Source: an uncultured Eubacteriales bacterium
GTDB lineage: Bacteria > Bacillota > Clostridia > Saccharofermentanales > Fastidiosipilaceae
NCBI GenBank assembly: GCA_902373515.1
Contig: CABKML010000002.1
Span: 41,012-105,011, forward strand
Length of the DNA stretch: 64,000 bases
Direction of reading: 5' to 3'
The notes under the pieces are model-generated. The model worked only from the letters and a program-made list of their open reading frames with translations, had not been told where the DNA came from and did not search any database. The stretch's first letter is position 1, and every line of letters starts with the position of its first letter. Positions 37,097 through 46,574 of this stretch are shown one piece after another. The position numbers and the translations under genes were made by a program.

Positions 37097-39325
37097 ATGA
37101 ATGCAGTAAATTCCCAATCATTCCGCAATATAGTGTATAATCCGCAAGATGGAACGATAACTTTATACACCCAAAATACCGGTTACCAAATGAAAATAGA
37201 TAAGTACGGTAGTTTGTTACATACTTGGTACGGGGCCAAACCAAGCGGCAGAGATTTGTCCTATTTAATCGATTACTCCAATCACAGCTTTTCAGGTAAT
37301 CCGGCAGATGCAGCCGCTAACAGAGCCTATTCTTTTGATACATTACCGCAAGAATGTCCGCAAGAAGGTACAGGAGACTTTAGAGTCACAGGTTTGCAAA
37401 TCAAATGGCCGAACGGCAGCAGAGGAACGGATCTGCGCTACTATTCTCATCGGATTTATCAAGGCAAAAATACGCTGCCCGGTTTGCCTTCTTTTCGCAA
37501 TGCAAACAATGTTGAAACACTGGTAGTAATATTAAAAGATAAATATTCTGAATTATATGTTGAATTATATTATTCAGTGTATCCGGATAGCGACTTAATC
37601 ACGCGAAGCAGCAAAGTAATTAACCGAACGGAACAATTGCTGAGTATAAACAATTTATCGTCAGCAACTTTGGATTTTATACGTGGAGATTATAATTTAG
37701 TTCATTTTGCCGGACGACATAACCTTGAGAGACAAATCACGGAAACTCCGCTTAAGCAGGGAATCTTCAGCATCACAAGTTCACGTGGAACCTCCAGTCA
37801 TCAACATAATCCTGCAGCGATATTAAAAAAGCCGGAAACTACGGAAAATCAAGGAGAAGCTTATGCTATAGCGCTGGTATATAGCGGCGGATTTTATTTC
37901 GATTGCGAAAAAGATCAAATCGGCCAAACCAGAATAGTCGTCGGGATGGACAAACAAATTCTTAATTGGCCGTTGAATAGCGGCGAAAGTTTGCAGTCGC
38001 CGGAAGTAGCGTTAACTTATAGCTGTTCAGGTATAAACGGTGTAAGTCAAAATTTGCATACAGCCATTAAGCAAAACTTATTGCCTCCAAATTCTTCCCT
38101 GGTCAAACGTCCGGTTTTAATCAACAACTGGGAAGCAACTTACTTTGATTTTACGAAAGAAAAACTCTTAGAATTAGCCGGGATTGCCAAAGAACTTAAT
38201 TTGGATTTGTTTGTTTTGGATGACGGCTGGTTCGGCAAGAGAAACGATGACACGGCAGGTCTGGGAGACTGGACGACGAACGAACAGAAACTTGGCGGTA
38301 ATTTAGCCGATTTAGTCCGAGAAATTAATAAAATCGGCCTGGATTTCGGCATTTGGATTGAACCGGAAATGGTGAATGAAGATAGCGATTTGTATCGCAA
38401 ACATCCCGAATGGGCAATTCAAATACCGGCAAGAAAACCTAACGTTTCGCGCGGCCAACTGGTCTTAGATTTTGCCAATCCGGAAGTGCAGGATTATTTA
38501 ATAAACTGTATAGATTCAATTTTAAGTCAAGCACCGATAAAATATATTAAATGGGATATGAACCGCTCGATCTGCGACTGGTATAGCGGTACTTTGAGAT
38601 CGGCAGAGCAAGGTAAGCAGGCACACCTATATGTATTAGGCGTGTATCGAGTGCTGGATTACCTTGTGACCAAGTACCCCAAGCTCTTACTCGAAGGTTG
38701 CAGCGGCGGTGGCGGGCGATTCGACTTGGGTATGCTTTACTATCAACCGCAAATTTGGACAAGCGACGACACGGATGCTGTCGAACGCCTGAAAATTCAA
38801 GCCGGTACTGCAAGCATCTACCCCGTATCTACTATCTCCGCCCATGTATCCGCTGTGCCTAATCACCAAAACCATCGTATTACACCGCTATTTACTCGCG
38901 GCCTTGTGGCGATGCAGGGTGCCTTCGGCTATGAGTTGGATTTAAGTAAATTAAACGCAGAAGAAAAACAAACAATTAAGCAACAAATTTCCTTCTACAA
39001 AAAACATGAGGCCCTGATTCGAACCGGTATATATTATCGCCTTACAGTACCGCAAATGGCTGCTTGGGAATTTGCAGCAGCTGATGCCACTCAAGCTTTA
39101 TTAGTCAGTGTTTATCTCGAATTGCCTACATCCGCCATGAGTAAAACGGTTTTATGGAAAGGCTTGAAAAAAGAGGCAAGATATCAAGTTACTGAGTATA
39201 TCGCTTCAGGCAAGCGGGTGCTCGGACAGTTTTATGGTCAGGATCTTATGCTTGCCGGCACTGTTTTGCAGCAACCTGTTTGTGAGCATGACGCAGTTTG
39301 TTTGTTAGCGGAGATTATTAATTGA
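37097..39325 (+). CDS. aga: alpha-galactosidase, GH36
   Basis: 742 residues; hydrolyses terminal alpha-1,6-galactose from raffinose-type sugars or melibiose. No signal peptide, so it works in the cytosol on imported sugar. The nucleophile Asp487 is in IKWDMNRSICDW and the acid/base Asp557 in WTSDDTDAVERL, a spacing of 70 residues as in characterised Gram-positive Aga enzymes. FVLDDGWFGKRNDDTAGLGD and GIWIEPEMVNEDS are other GH36 active-site pieces. GTAGGAGG precedes the ATG. It is the last gene of the operon, with a terminator after it. Confidence 0.95.
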   Translation: MNAVNSQSFRNIVYNPQDGTITLYTQNTGYQMKIDKYGSLLHTWYGAKPSGRDLSYLIDYSNHSFSGNPADAAANRAYSFDTLPQECPQEGTGDFRVTGLQIKWPNGSRGTDLRYYSHRIYQGKNTLPGLPSFRNANNVETLVVILKDKYSELYVELYYSVYPDSDLITRSSKVINRTEQLLSINNLSSATLDFIRGDYNLVHFAGRHNLERQITETPLKQGIFSITSSRGTSSHQHNPAAILKKPETTENQGEAYAIALVYSGGFYFDCEKDQIGQTRIVVGMDKQILNWPLNSGESLQSPEVALTYSCSGINGVSQNLHTAIKQNLLPPNSSLVKRPVLINNWEATYFDFTKEKLLELAGIAKELNLDLFVLDDGWFGKRNDDTAGLGDWTTNEQKLGGNLADLVREINKIGLDFGIWIEPEMVNEDSDLYRKHPEWAIQIPARKPNVSRGQLVLDFANPEVQDYLINCIDSILSQAPIKYIKWDMNRSICDWYSGTLRSAEQGKQAHLYVLGVYRVLDYLVTKYPKLLLEGCSGGGGRFDLGMLYYQPQIWTSDDTDAVERLKIQAGTASIYPVSTISAHVSAVPNHQNHRITPLFTRGLVAMQGAFGYELDLSKLNAEEKQTIKQQISFYKKHEALIRTGIYYRLTVPQMAAWEFAAADATQALLVSVYLELPTSAMSKTVLWKGLKKEARYQVTEYIASGKRVLGQFYGQDLMLAGTVLQQPVCEHDAVCLLAEIIN

Positions 39326-39390
39326 ATGCTGCTGTTAAAGCTGAAATTCTTCGGTATTAACAGCGAATTTAAATATGTGTTCCCCTTGGA

Positions 39391-39419
39391 GGCAGAGCGT
39401 TTCGGTGCTCTGCCTTTTT
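39391..39419 (+). terminator. intrinsic terminator of the aga operon
   Basis: GGCAGAGC pairs with GCTCTGCC across an 8-base loop and is followed by TTTTT. Confidence 0.85.
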
Positions 39420-39502
39420 ACGGGGGAGGGGGATATTGTAATTTAAAAAAAACTAATATAGACTTTCTTTTTAGTTGTAATGTTTCTAAAGAGGGTGTAT
39501 TT

Positions 39503-40537
39503 ATGCAATGCAAGGATAAAGTGACAATTGATACTGTGGCAGAAAGAGCAAAGGTTTCTAAAGCTACAGTTTCTCGTTATCTGAACGGAAAATTAAAAAT
39601 GATTTCCGAAGATAAACAAGAAAGAATATTTCATGCTATCAATGAGTTAAAATACAAACCCAACAGAACAGCACAAAGTTTGAAATCCAAAACAAGTGGA
39701 ATGATCGGCTGTATAGTTAGTGATATGGGGTCCCCCTTTTCCTCAATTTTGACTAAAGGCATTAATAAAGAGTGTATTAAAAGAGGCTATCAACTCATCC
39801 TTACCGATAGCGAAGATGATGCTGTTATAGAAAAAAATGCTATAAATAGTCTGATAGAAAGAAATGTTGACGGCTTAATAATTAATTCTACCGGCAATAA
39901 TGATCGTTTTATTTTGGAGTTATATGAGAAAGGGCTCCCAATTGTGCTAGCGGATCGCCCCTTGGCAACAGAAGGAGAAATAGACACCGTTACAACGAAT
40001 AATGCTGAAAGCATAAAAATGGCTTTATTGTATTTAAAAAAGATAGGATACACTAAAATTGCTTTTTTCTCTTCTGCTGTAAAGACAAATGAAGTAAGAA
40101 AGATAAGATATCAAGCTTTTTGCCAAAATGTGCAGGAGATTTTTAAATATCCCGGTGAGGAATATGCTTATTTTTACTCTGATTTGATGGATTGTAAAGA
40201 TAAATTGAATATTTTCATAAGTAATAATCCCAGTGAAAGAATTGCTATATTGGCAATTAATGGCGTTTGCTTACTTGATGTGCTAAAAGTTATTATAAAT
40301 TATACAGGTATAAATATAGGGACTGAAATTGGTATTTGCGGATTTGATAATTGGGGATGGGCGGATCTAATAGGACCCGGAATTACTACGATAACGCAAA
40401 ATACTTGGAAAGTGGGAGAAACTGCAGCTAAATTGCTTTTTGAAAGAATTTTAGAGAATCCTCAAGCAGAAGCAAGAACTAAAGTTTTAAATAATCTTTT
40501 GGAAGTTAGAGGCTCTACAGTTTGTTTTGCCAAATAA
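39503..40537 (+). CDS. LacI-family repressor, probable regulator of the uronate operon
   Basis: 344 residues from ATG 39503, preceded by GAGGG; the frame is open upstream through the terminator but without support. The N-terminal helix-turn-helix is TIDTVAERAKVSKATVSRYL (residues 8-27), followed by the hinge and a periplasmic-binding-like effector domain (GMIGCIVSDMGSPFSS; GICGFDNWGWADLIGPGITT). It lies directly ahead of the TRAP/kdu operon, whose promoter contains an 18-bp LacI-type palindrome, so it is the obvious repressor (inference). Inducer is likely a pathway intermediate such as KDG. Confidence 0.88.
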   Translation: MQCKDKVTIDTVAERAKVSKATVSRYLNGKLKMISEDKQERIFHAINELKYKPNRTAQSLKSKTSGMIGCIVSDMGSPFSSILTKGINKECIKRGYQLILTDSEDDAVIEKNAINSLIERNVDGLIINSTGNNDRFILELYEKGLPIVLADRPLATEGEIDTVTTNNAESIKMALLYLKKIGYTKIAFFSSAVKTNEVRKIRYQAFCQNVQEIFKYPGEEYAYFYSDLMDCKDKLNIFISNNPSERIAILAINGVCLLDVLKVIINYTGINIGTEIGICGFDNWGWADLIGPGITTITQNTWKVGETAAKLLFERILENPQAEARTKVLNNLLEVRGSTVCFAK

Positions 40538-40833
40538 TATTTAAACTTATCAACAATTAAATTATTAGTATCATTTATACAGGCGTAGATGGGAAATTTT
40601 ACGTAGAGTATAACAGTATGTGCATTTGTAATTACCTGATAATTTAACATTCAATCAAAAAGCTTTTAAAGGCGAAATATCCCCTAAATCATTGCATGAA
40701 ATCGTTTTTATGTGTAAATTTTACTCGTCTTAAGTAGCTTCTTTAACCAGCTAAAATATATCAAAGTGCACAAAAATAGCAAGAATAACTAAAAATAATA
40801 AAGCTTATTGACAATGAAATTTGAAAAAATAAT
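40538..40833 (+). other. AT-rich gap between the repressor and the uronate promoter
   Basis: No ORF with a ribosome site and no clear terminator hairpin. The right end runs into the promoter at 40834. Confidence 0.5.
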
Positions 40834-40862
40834 TTGACACGAAACCGTTTTCGTGATAATCT
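40834..40862 (+). promoter_or_regulatory. promoter with LacI-type operator for the uronate operon
   Basis: TTGACA (40834-40839), 17-base spacer, TAATCT (40857-40862). The spacer is filled by the near-palindrome CACGAAACCGTTTTCGTG (40838-40855), centred on CG as in LacI/CcpA-family operators. A repressor bound here would block RNA polymerase. A second palindrome AGTGATTAAGATCACT lies just after, near the start site. Confidence 0.85.
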
Positions 40863-40912
40863 TCAGACAAGTGATTAAGATCACTATTCGTTAGTTATGC
40901 GAGAGGTGCAAA

Positions 40913-42007
40913 ATGAAAAAGAAAATTGTTGGAATTATTTTATCAGCTGTTATGGCAATTTCGCTTGTAGCATGTGCCGGTCAGAGTGCTAAAAATTCTT
41001 TGAGCAAAAACAAAGAAAGTTCTACTGTTAAGGAAAAAACAAGTACAAATTCTCAAACTAAAGCTAAAACACAAGAACAAGCGGAGCGTAAAGTTGGAAA
41101 AACAGTTTTTAAATTATCATTTAATCAATCAATTGAAAATCCTGAAGCTAAAACTTTAATTGAGTTGAGTAATAAATTGTATGATGCTACTGAGGGAAGA
41201 TATTCGATTGAGGTTTATCCCAATGAACAATTGGGTAATCAAAAAGATTCTTTGGAAAGCGTGCAGAATGGTGCAGTTGAAATGGCGCTAGTAGCTAATA
41301 CGATTATTGAAAATGTTAATCCTGATTTTGCTATTATAGGTACACCGTATGTTTATGATAGTGTTAAACATCAACAAAAATTATTTCAATCAGGTGCCTT
41401 GGATGAGTTGTTTGCTTCTACAGAGAAAAGCGGTTTTAAAACTTTGGCAGCTTATGGTTTAGGTGCACGGTGTGTATATGGCAAAAAACCTTATAAAACG
41501 CCCGCTGATTTATCTGGCCAAAAAATTAGAGTTATGCAATCTGAGACAATGACTAAAATGTTGAATTTAATGGGTGGTGTTGGCGTTCCTATGGCGCAAG
41601 GAGATGTTTATTCGGCCATTCAGTCTGGTACACTTGACGGAGCTGAAAATAATATTATTACTTATGTTGATTTGCTGCAGCATGAAGTTGCCCCTTATTT
41701 TTCCAAAACAGCTCATTTGATGATTCCTGACGAGTTGGTAATGAATAAATCAACGTTTGATGCTATGTCTAAGCAGGATCAAGAAGCGTTGCTTAAAGCT
41801 GCTAAAGAATCAATACCGGTTGCTTTTGAAAAGTGTGCTAAGTTGAGACAAGAATATTACAAAAAGGCTAAAGATGAGCTTGGTGTAACTATTGTCGAAC
41901 CTGATACTAAGGCTTTCCAAGAAAAATTAATGCCTATGATTGAGAAAGTTGCAGCTAAGAGTCCGGTTACAAAGAAAATATACGAAGAATTAAAAAAACT
42001 TAAGTAG
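40913..42007 (+). CDS. dctP: TRAP transporter substrate-binding protein
   Basis: 364 residues. It has a lipobox LVAC with Cys21, so in this Gram-positive cell it is a lipoprotein rather than a free periplasmic protein, followed by a K/S/T/Q-rich linker. The DctP fold shows VYPNEQLGNQKDSLESVQNG (residues ~103-122) and KIRVMQSETM with the conserved arginine that binds the substrate carboxylate. Ligand is predicted to be a uronate or unsaturated uronide, from the kduI/kduD genes downstream. GAGAGGTG precedes the ATG. A strong hairpin separates it from dctQ. Confidence 0.92.
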   Translation: MKKKIVGIILSAVMAISLVACAGQSAKNSLSKNKESSTVKEKTSTNSQTKAKTQEQAERKVGKTVFKLSFNQSIENPEAKTLIELSNKLYDATEGRYSIEVYPNEQLGNQKDSLESVQNGAVEMALVANTIIENVNPDFAIIGTPYVYDSVKHQQKLFQSGALDELFASTEKSGFKTLAAYGLGARCVYGKKPYKTPADLSGQKIRVMQSETMTKMLNLMGGVGVPMAQGDVYSAIQSGTLDGAENNIITYVDLLQHEVAPYFSKTAHLMIPDELVMNKSTFDAMSKQDQEALLKAAKESIPVAFEKCAKLRQEYYKKAKDELGVTIVEPDTKAFQEKLMPMIEKVAAKSPVTKKIYEELKKLK

Positions 42008-42021
42008 TCATTAAATCTCCT

Positions 42022-42050
42022 GGGGATGGCATAAAGCTTGTGCCATCCCC
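42022..42050 (+). other. intra-operon mRNA hairpin
   Basis: GGGGATGGCA and TGCCATCCCC form a perfect 10-bp stem without a T-run. It probably protects the 3' end of the binding-protein message, giving excess DctP. Confidence 0.7.
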
Positions 42051-42098
42051 GCTAATCCTATAAAAATAATGTCTAATTAATTTAACAGAAAGGATTTT

Positions 42099-42602
42099 AT
42101 GGAACTTTTTGACAAAATAAAAAATGTTGTGGATAAGACGGTTGAAATTTTGTGCGTATTAATGTTGGCTGTAATGACAGTATTAGTTACATATCAAGTT
42201 ATAACTCGTTATGTTTTCAATAATCCGAGCACTTTTTCCGAAACATTGGCACAATACTTATTTGTATGGCTGGTTATGTTTGGAAGTGCTTTGGTATTTG
42301 GTTCCAAAGACCATTTGGAAATTAGTACGATTAAAGAGAAACTGGGCCCGAAATCGAGGGCAGTTGTTGAAATTGTAATTAACATTTTTCTTTTAGTATT
42401 TTCAATAGTTGTTTGTGTCTTTGGCGGATATTTAGGTATGAGTAGACAAATGGCAACGATGGATGCAGCTTTGGGAATTCCTACAGGAATAATATATAGT
42501 TCAATTCCAATTTGTGGTGTAATTATGGCTTTTTATGCGGTTTATAATTCCTTTTCAGATTATAGGAAGTATAAAAAGCTGAAAATGGGGGAGAATATAT
42601 GA
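42099..42602 (+). CDS. dctQ: TRAP transporter small membrane subunit
   Basis: 167 residues with four hydrophobic segments; the second carries VITRYVFNNPSTFSETLAQY and LFVWLVMFGSALVF, the DctQ signature. It bridges the binding protein to the large membrane subunit. AGAAAGGA precedes the ATG. It overlaps dctM by 4 bases (ATGA). Confidence 0.92.
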   Translation: MELFDKIKNVVDKTVEILCVLMLAVMTVLVTYQVITRYVFNNPSTFSETLAQYLFVWLVMFGSALVFGSKDHLEISTIKEKLGPKSRAVVEIVINIFLLVFSIVVCVFGGYLGMSRQMATMDAALGIPTGIIYSSIPICGVIMAFYAVYNSFSDYRKYKKLKMGENI

Positions 42603-43942
42603 GTAATGTCACAATAGCAGCTATTATTATGGTTTCAGTAATAGCTATAACATTGTTTTTTAGCTTTCCTATCGGCTTATCAATAGGATTAGGTGCGGTT
42701 GCGGCAATTGTAACTATTTTGCCTTTTACACAGGCTATGACTACTTCCGCTCAAAGATTTTTTACCGGTGCTAATAGTTTTTCACTTGTTGCAATACCCT
42801 TTTTCATATTGGCAGGAAACATTATGAATAGTGGGGGTATAGCTAAACGCTTGATAGATGCGGCTCGACTTTTGACCAATCGCTTGTATGGTGATTTAGC
42901 TCAAACTAATATTGTTGCCAATATGCTTTTCGGAGCAGTATCAGGTTCAGGCGTTGCTGCAGCGTCGGCTATGGGAAGTATACTTGGACCTATTCAAAAG
43001 AAGGAAGGATATGCAGATGATTATTCAGCAGCTGCTAATATTGCATCCGGTCCCACGGGAATGATGATTCCTCCAAGTAATATTATGATTGTTTATGCCA
43101 CCGTGGCAGGTTCAGTTTCTATTGCAGCCCTCTTTATGGCCGGATATATTCCGGGTATACTCTGGGGTATAGGGTGTATGATTTTAGCTGGATTTACAGC
43201 TAAGAAATTAGGCTATAAATCAAAGAACAGCTACACGATTAAGCAATCGTTAATTATACTTTGGAAAGCTATTCCCAGCTTGTTACTTATAGTTATTGTT
43301 ATTGGTGGAATATTGGGCGGAGTATTTACCGCTTCTGAAGGTTCTGCTATAGCTGTGGTATATGCGTTAATTTTAAGCTTTTTATATAAAAGCATTAAAT
43401 TGCAAGATTTACCTAAAATAATATTAAATTCTGTAAAAACAACGGCAGTAGTTGAATTTTTGGTGTGTGTTTCCGGTATTATGGCTTGGGTTATGTCATT
43501 TACTAAAATGCCTCAATTAATATCGCGGGCGTTGCTATCAATTGGAACTAATCCGCTTATTATATTGCTGATTATTAATATTGTTTTGCTAATAGTTGGG
43601 ACATTTATGGATCCAACACCTGCAGTTTTAATATTTACACCTATCTTTTTGCCGATTTGTACATCTTTCGGCATGCATCCTGTGCATTTCGGTTTAATGA
43701 TGGTTATGAATTTGTGCGTGGGTACAATAACACCGCCTGTTGGAGCAATCATGTTTGCAGGCTGTAAGATTGCAAATGTGAAAATTGAATATGTCATTAA
43801 AAGATTGGTGCCTTATTTTGCTGTGGTAATTTTTGCTTTATTACTTGTTACTTATGTACCGGCATTATCGCTGGCTATACCGAAGGCGTTGAAATTAATT
43901 AATTTGCCGGAAAATTACAATATTTTCTTTGTGTTGCAATAG
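42599..43942 (+). CDS. dctM: TRAP transporter large membrane subunit
   Basis: 447 residues, about 11-12 hydrophobic segments. Motifs of the DctM transport domain are AIPFFILAGNIMNSGGIA near residue 65, FGAVSGSGVAAASAMGSIL near 110 and PPSNIMIVYATV, plus LCVGTITPPVGAIMF in the second repeat. It uses a sodium gradient to import the carboxylate captured by DctP. Coupled to dctQ by overlap. Confidence 0.93.
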   Translation: MSNVTIAAIIMVSVIAITLFFSFPIGLSIGLGAVAAIVTILPFTQAMTTSAQRFFTGANSFSLVAIPFFILAGNIMNSGGIAKRLIDAARLLTNRLYGDLAQTNIVANMLFGAVSGSGVAAASAMGSILGPIQKKEGYADDYSAAANIASGPTGMMIPPSNIMIVYATVAGSVSIAALFMAGYIPGILWGIGCMILAGFTAKKLGYKSKNSYTIKQSLIILWKAIPSLLLIVIVIGGILGGVFTASEGSAIAVVYALILSFLYKSIKLQDLPKIILNSVKTTAVVEFLVCVSGIMAWVMSFTKMPQLISRALLSIGTNPLIILLIINIVLLIVGTFMDPTPAVLIFTPIFLPICTSFGMHPVHFGLMMVMNLCVGTITPPVGAIMFAGCKIANVKIEYVIKRLVPYFAVVIFALLLVTYVPALSLAIPKALKLINLPENYNIFFVLQ

Positions 43943-43960
43943 CTGAAGGAGGAAATACAA

Positions 43961-44803
43961 ATGGATATAAGATATTTAACTAATCCGAAAGATGTTAGAA
44001 ACTATAACACGGATGAGCTTAGAAAAGAATTTTTGGTACAAAATTTATATGAGCCGGATGAAGTTGTAGGCGTGTATTCTCATGCTGATCGAGTTGTGGT
44101 TTTAGGTATTTATCCGGTACATGAAACTGTTTCTGTATCACAAGGAATTGATGTAAAAAAAGATTTCGGTACACAGTATTTTTTGGAAAGACGAGAAGCT
44201 GGTGTTTTTAATATTGGCGGTAAAGGAAAAATTATTGCTGATGGACAAGAATATGAGATGAATTATAAAGATTGCTTATATATTGCCAAAGGAACGAAGG
44301 AAGTTTTTTTCTTAAGCTGTAATGCTGAAGAACCAGCCAGATTTTATTTAATATCGACACCTGCACATAAAGCGTTCCAAACAACTTATATACCGATTGC
44401 AAATGCTAAAAAACGCCAAATTGGAGATTCTAAAACTGCAAATAAAAGAGTTATCAATCAATTTATTCATCCAGACGTTTTAGAAACTTGTCAATTGTCC
44501 ATGGGTATGACCTCTTTGGAAACGGGAAGTGTTTGGAATACAATGCCTGCGCATACGCATGAAAGAAGAATGGAAATTTATACCTATTTTGAAATACCTC
44601 ATGGTAATAAGGTCTTTCATTTTATGGGTAGACCGGAAGAAACTAGACATATATTGGTTGATAATTATGAAGCTGTTATTTCGCCACCCTGGTCGATTCA
44701 TTGCGGCGCAGGAACCTCGAATTATACGTTTATTTGGGCGATGGCCGGAGAAAACAGAGCGTTTGACGATATGGATAATATTGCCATTGAAAAATTGAAA
44801 TAG
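43961..44803 (+). CDS. kduI: 5-dehydro-4-deoxy-D-glucuronate isomerase
   Basis: 280 residues, the normal KduI length. It converts 5-keto-4-deoxyuronate, the spontaneous product of unsaturated uronides, to 2,5-diketo-3-deoxygluconate. The cupin metal site is PAHTHERRMEIYTYFEIP (residues ~197-214), with two His and a Glu, and a further His in IHCGAGT. N-terminal YLTNPKDVRNYNTDELR is typical. AAGGAGG precedes the ATG. This gene fixes the pathway as degradation of pectin or glycosaminoglycan oligomers cut by a lyase elsewhere. Confidence 0.95.
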   Translation: MDIRYLTNPKDVRNYNTDELRKEFLVQNLYEPDEVVGVYSHADRVVVLGIYPVHETVSVSQGIDVKKDFGTQYFLERREAGVFNIGGKGKIIADGQEYEMNYKDCLYIAKGTKEVFFLSCNAEEPARFYLISTPAHKAFQTTYIPIANAKKRQIGDSKTANKRVINQFIHPDVLETCQLSMGMTSLETGSVWNTMPAHTHERRMEIYTYFEIPHGNKVFHFMGRPEETRHILVDNYEAVISPPWSIHCGAGTSNYTFIWAMAGENRAFDDMDNIAIEKLK

Positions 44804-44836
44804 TAAATAGTAATTAGTAAATAAGAGGAAGTAAAA

Positions 44837-45601
44837 ATGAATTTAAATAATTTAGCAGGTAAAACTGCAATTGTTACCGGAGCTGCACAAGGATTGGGAT
44901 ATGGTATGGCAGAAGGGTTAATGGAAGCAGGAGCAAGTGTCTGTATTATGGATATTAATCCTAAAGCTATAGAGGTAGCTAAAGAATTTTGTAAAAACGG
45001 GTTTAAGTGTAGTTGTGTAATATCGGATCTTGGAAATGATGCTACTAGAGAGGATGTTTTCAATAAGGCTGTTAATAATTTGGGTGGTACTTTGGATATT
45101 ATAGTTAATGCAGCTGGCGTTCAACGTCGATATCCCAGTGATGAGTTTCCTTTACATGAATGGGACTTTGTAATGAATATTAACCTGAGAACAGTCTTTG
45201 CACTTTGTCAATTAGCTGGGCGAAAATTTCTGCAACAAAATAGTAAAGGCAAAATAATTAACATCGCTTCTATGTTGTCTTTTTTTGGCGGTTATACAGT
45301 TCCTGCTTATGCCGCATCTAAAGGCGGAATTGCACAATTAACAAAGGCACTTTGCAATGAATGGGCGGATAAAGGTATAAATGTTAATGCTTTGGCTCCT
45401 GGATATATGGCAACCGAAATGAATACAGCTTTGCTTGATCCGAATAATCCAAGATATGAAAGCATAACAAATAGAATCCCAAGTAAAAAATGGGGTACCG
45501 GAGAGGATATGAAAGGTCCGGTCGTATGGTTGGCTTCGGATGCTTCTGATTATGTGAATGGAGCAATAATTCCAGTAGATGGTGGATATTTAGTAAGATA
45601 A
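44837..45601 (+). CDS. kduD: 2-dehydro-3-deoxy-D-gluconate 5-dehydrogenase
   Basis: 254-residue short-chain dehydrogenase. It reduces 2,5-diketo-3-deoxygluconate to KDG with NAD(P)H. Cofactor glycine motif TGAAQGLGYGMAE at residues ~14-26; catalytic Ser in NIASMLSFFGGY and YAASKGG with Tyr and Lys; IPVDGGYLVR end is typical of KduD. Follows kduI by 33 bases. Confidence 0.92.
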   Translation: MNLNNLAGKTAIVTGAAQGLGYGMAEGLMEAGASVCIMDINPKAIEVAKEFCKNGFKCSCVISDLGNDATREDVFNKAVNNLGGTLDIIVNAAGVQRRYPSDEFPLHEWDFVMNINLRTVFALCQLAGRKFLQQNSKGKIINIASMLSFFGGYTVPAYAASKGGIAQLTKALCNEWADKGINVNALAPGYMATEMNTALLDPNNPRYESITNRIPSKKWGTGEDMKGPVVWLASDASDYVNGAIIPVDGGYLVR

Positions 45602-45614
45602 AAAGGATGATGAT

Positions 45615-46571
45615 ATGAAAGTTATTATTACAGATTGTGATCACGACAATATAAATATTGAAAAAAATATTTTCAATGAGGCGGGAATTGATTTTGAATT
45701 AAAACAAGCTATAACTGAAGAGGCAGTTATTAGTCTGTGCAGTGAAGCGGATGTGTTAGTTGTTCAATATGCTAAAATTACGCGAAAAGTTATGCAAAAT
45801 TGCCCAAATTTAAAATATATCGTCAGATATGGTGTAGGAGTAGATACGGTAGATATTAAAGCTGCAACGGATTTGGGAATACAAGTTGGTAATGTACCGG
45901 ATTATGGTATGAATGAAGTTGCAGATCATGCTATTGCTTTTGCTTTGGCTTTTTTGCGAAAAATAATTTATATGAACAAGTTTACTAAGACTGATAAATG
46001 GGATTATGCTGCAAGTATACCTGTTTATAGATTTTCTGAACTGAAAATAGGTGTTGTAGGATTGGGCAGAATAGGCTCTAATTTTGCAAAAAAAATGCAT
46101 TCTCTGGGGTTTAAAGTATTAGGATATGATAGAAATAAAAAGACTTTTGCTCCGGAACTGGATTTTGTTGAAAAAGTAGATTTTGATACGCTTTTACGAG
46201 AATCTGATGTTGTCTCGATACATTGCCCTGCAGATAAAAATATTAATTTGTTTGACAAATCAGCACTTTCTAAAATGAAAAATACTGCAATTCTTATTAA
46301 TACAGCCAGAGGTGGAATCATTAACGAAACTGATTTGGAATGGGCTTTAGAAAATAAAAAAATTGCCGGTGCATGTCTTGATTGTATGCTTAATGAACCT
46401 GTAGATAAGAAGAACAGTTTGTTTAGTTATGACAATGTTTTTGTTACACCTCATATGGCCTGGTATTCAGAGCAGGCAGCATTGGAATTGAAACGAAAAG
46501 TTGCTGAAGAAGTTGTAAGGTTTGTTAAAGGTGAACCTATTCATTACCCGGTTAATAATGTCAGGAGATAA
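45615..46571 (+). CDS. D-isomer 2-hydroxyacid dehydrogenase
   Basis: 318 residues of the phosphoglycerate/2-ketogluconate dehydrogenase family. NAD-binding VVGLGRIGSNFAKKMHSLG at about 150-168; catalytic Arg in NTARGGIINE, a Glu in MLNEPVDKKN, and His in VTPHMAWYS. A dehydrogenase of this family is not required in the KduI-KduD-KdgK-KdgA route. It may reduce a side substrate such as a 2-keto acid from aldolase action, or serve a second sugar acid entering the same operon. The exact reaction is not predictable. Confidence 0.85.
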   Translation: MKVIITDCDHDNINIEKNIFNEAGIDFELKQAITEEAVISLCSEADVLVVQYAKITRKVMQNCPNLKYIVRYGVGVDTVDIKAATDLGIQVGNVPDYGMNEVADHAIAFALAFLRKIIYMNKFTKTDKWDYAASIPVYRFSELKIGVVGLGRIGSNFAKKMHSLGFKVLGYDRNKKTFAPELDFVEKVDFDTLLRESDVVSIHCPADKNINLFDKSALSKMKNTAILINTARGGIINETDLEWALENKKIAGACLDCMLNEPVDKKNSLFSYDNVFVTPHMAWYSEQAALELKRKVAEEVVRFVKGEPIHYPVNNVRR

Positions 46572-46574
46572 ACT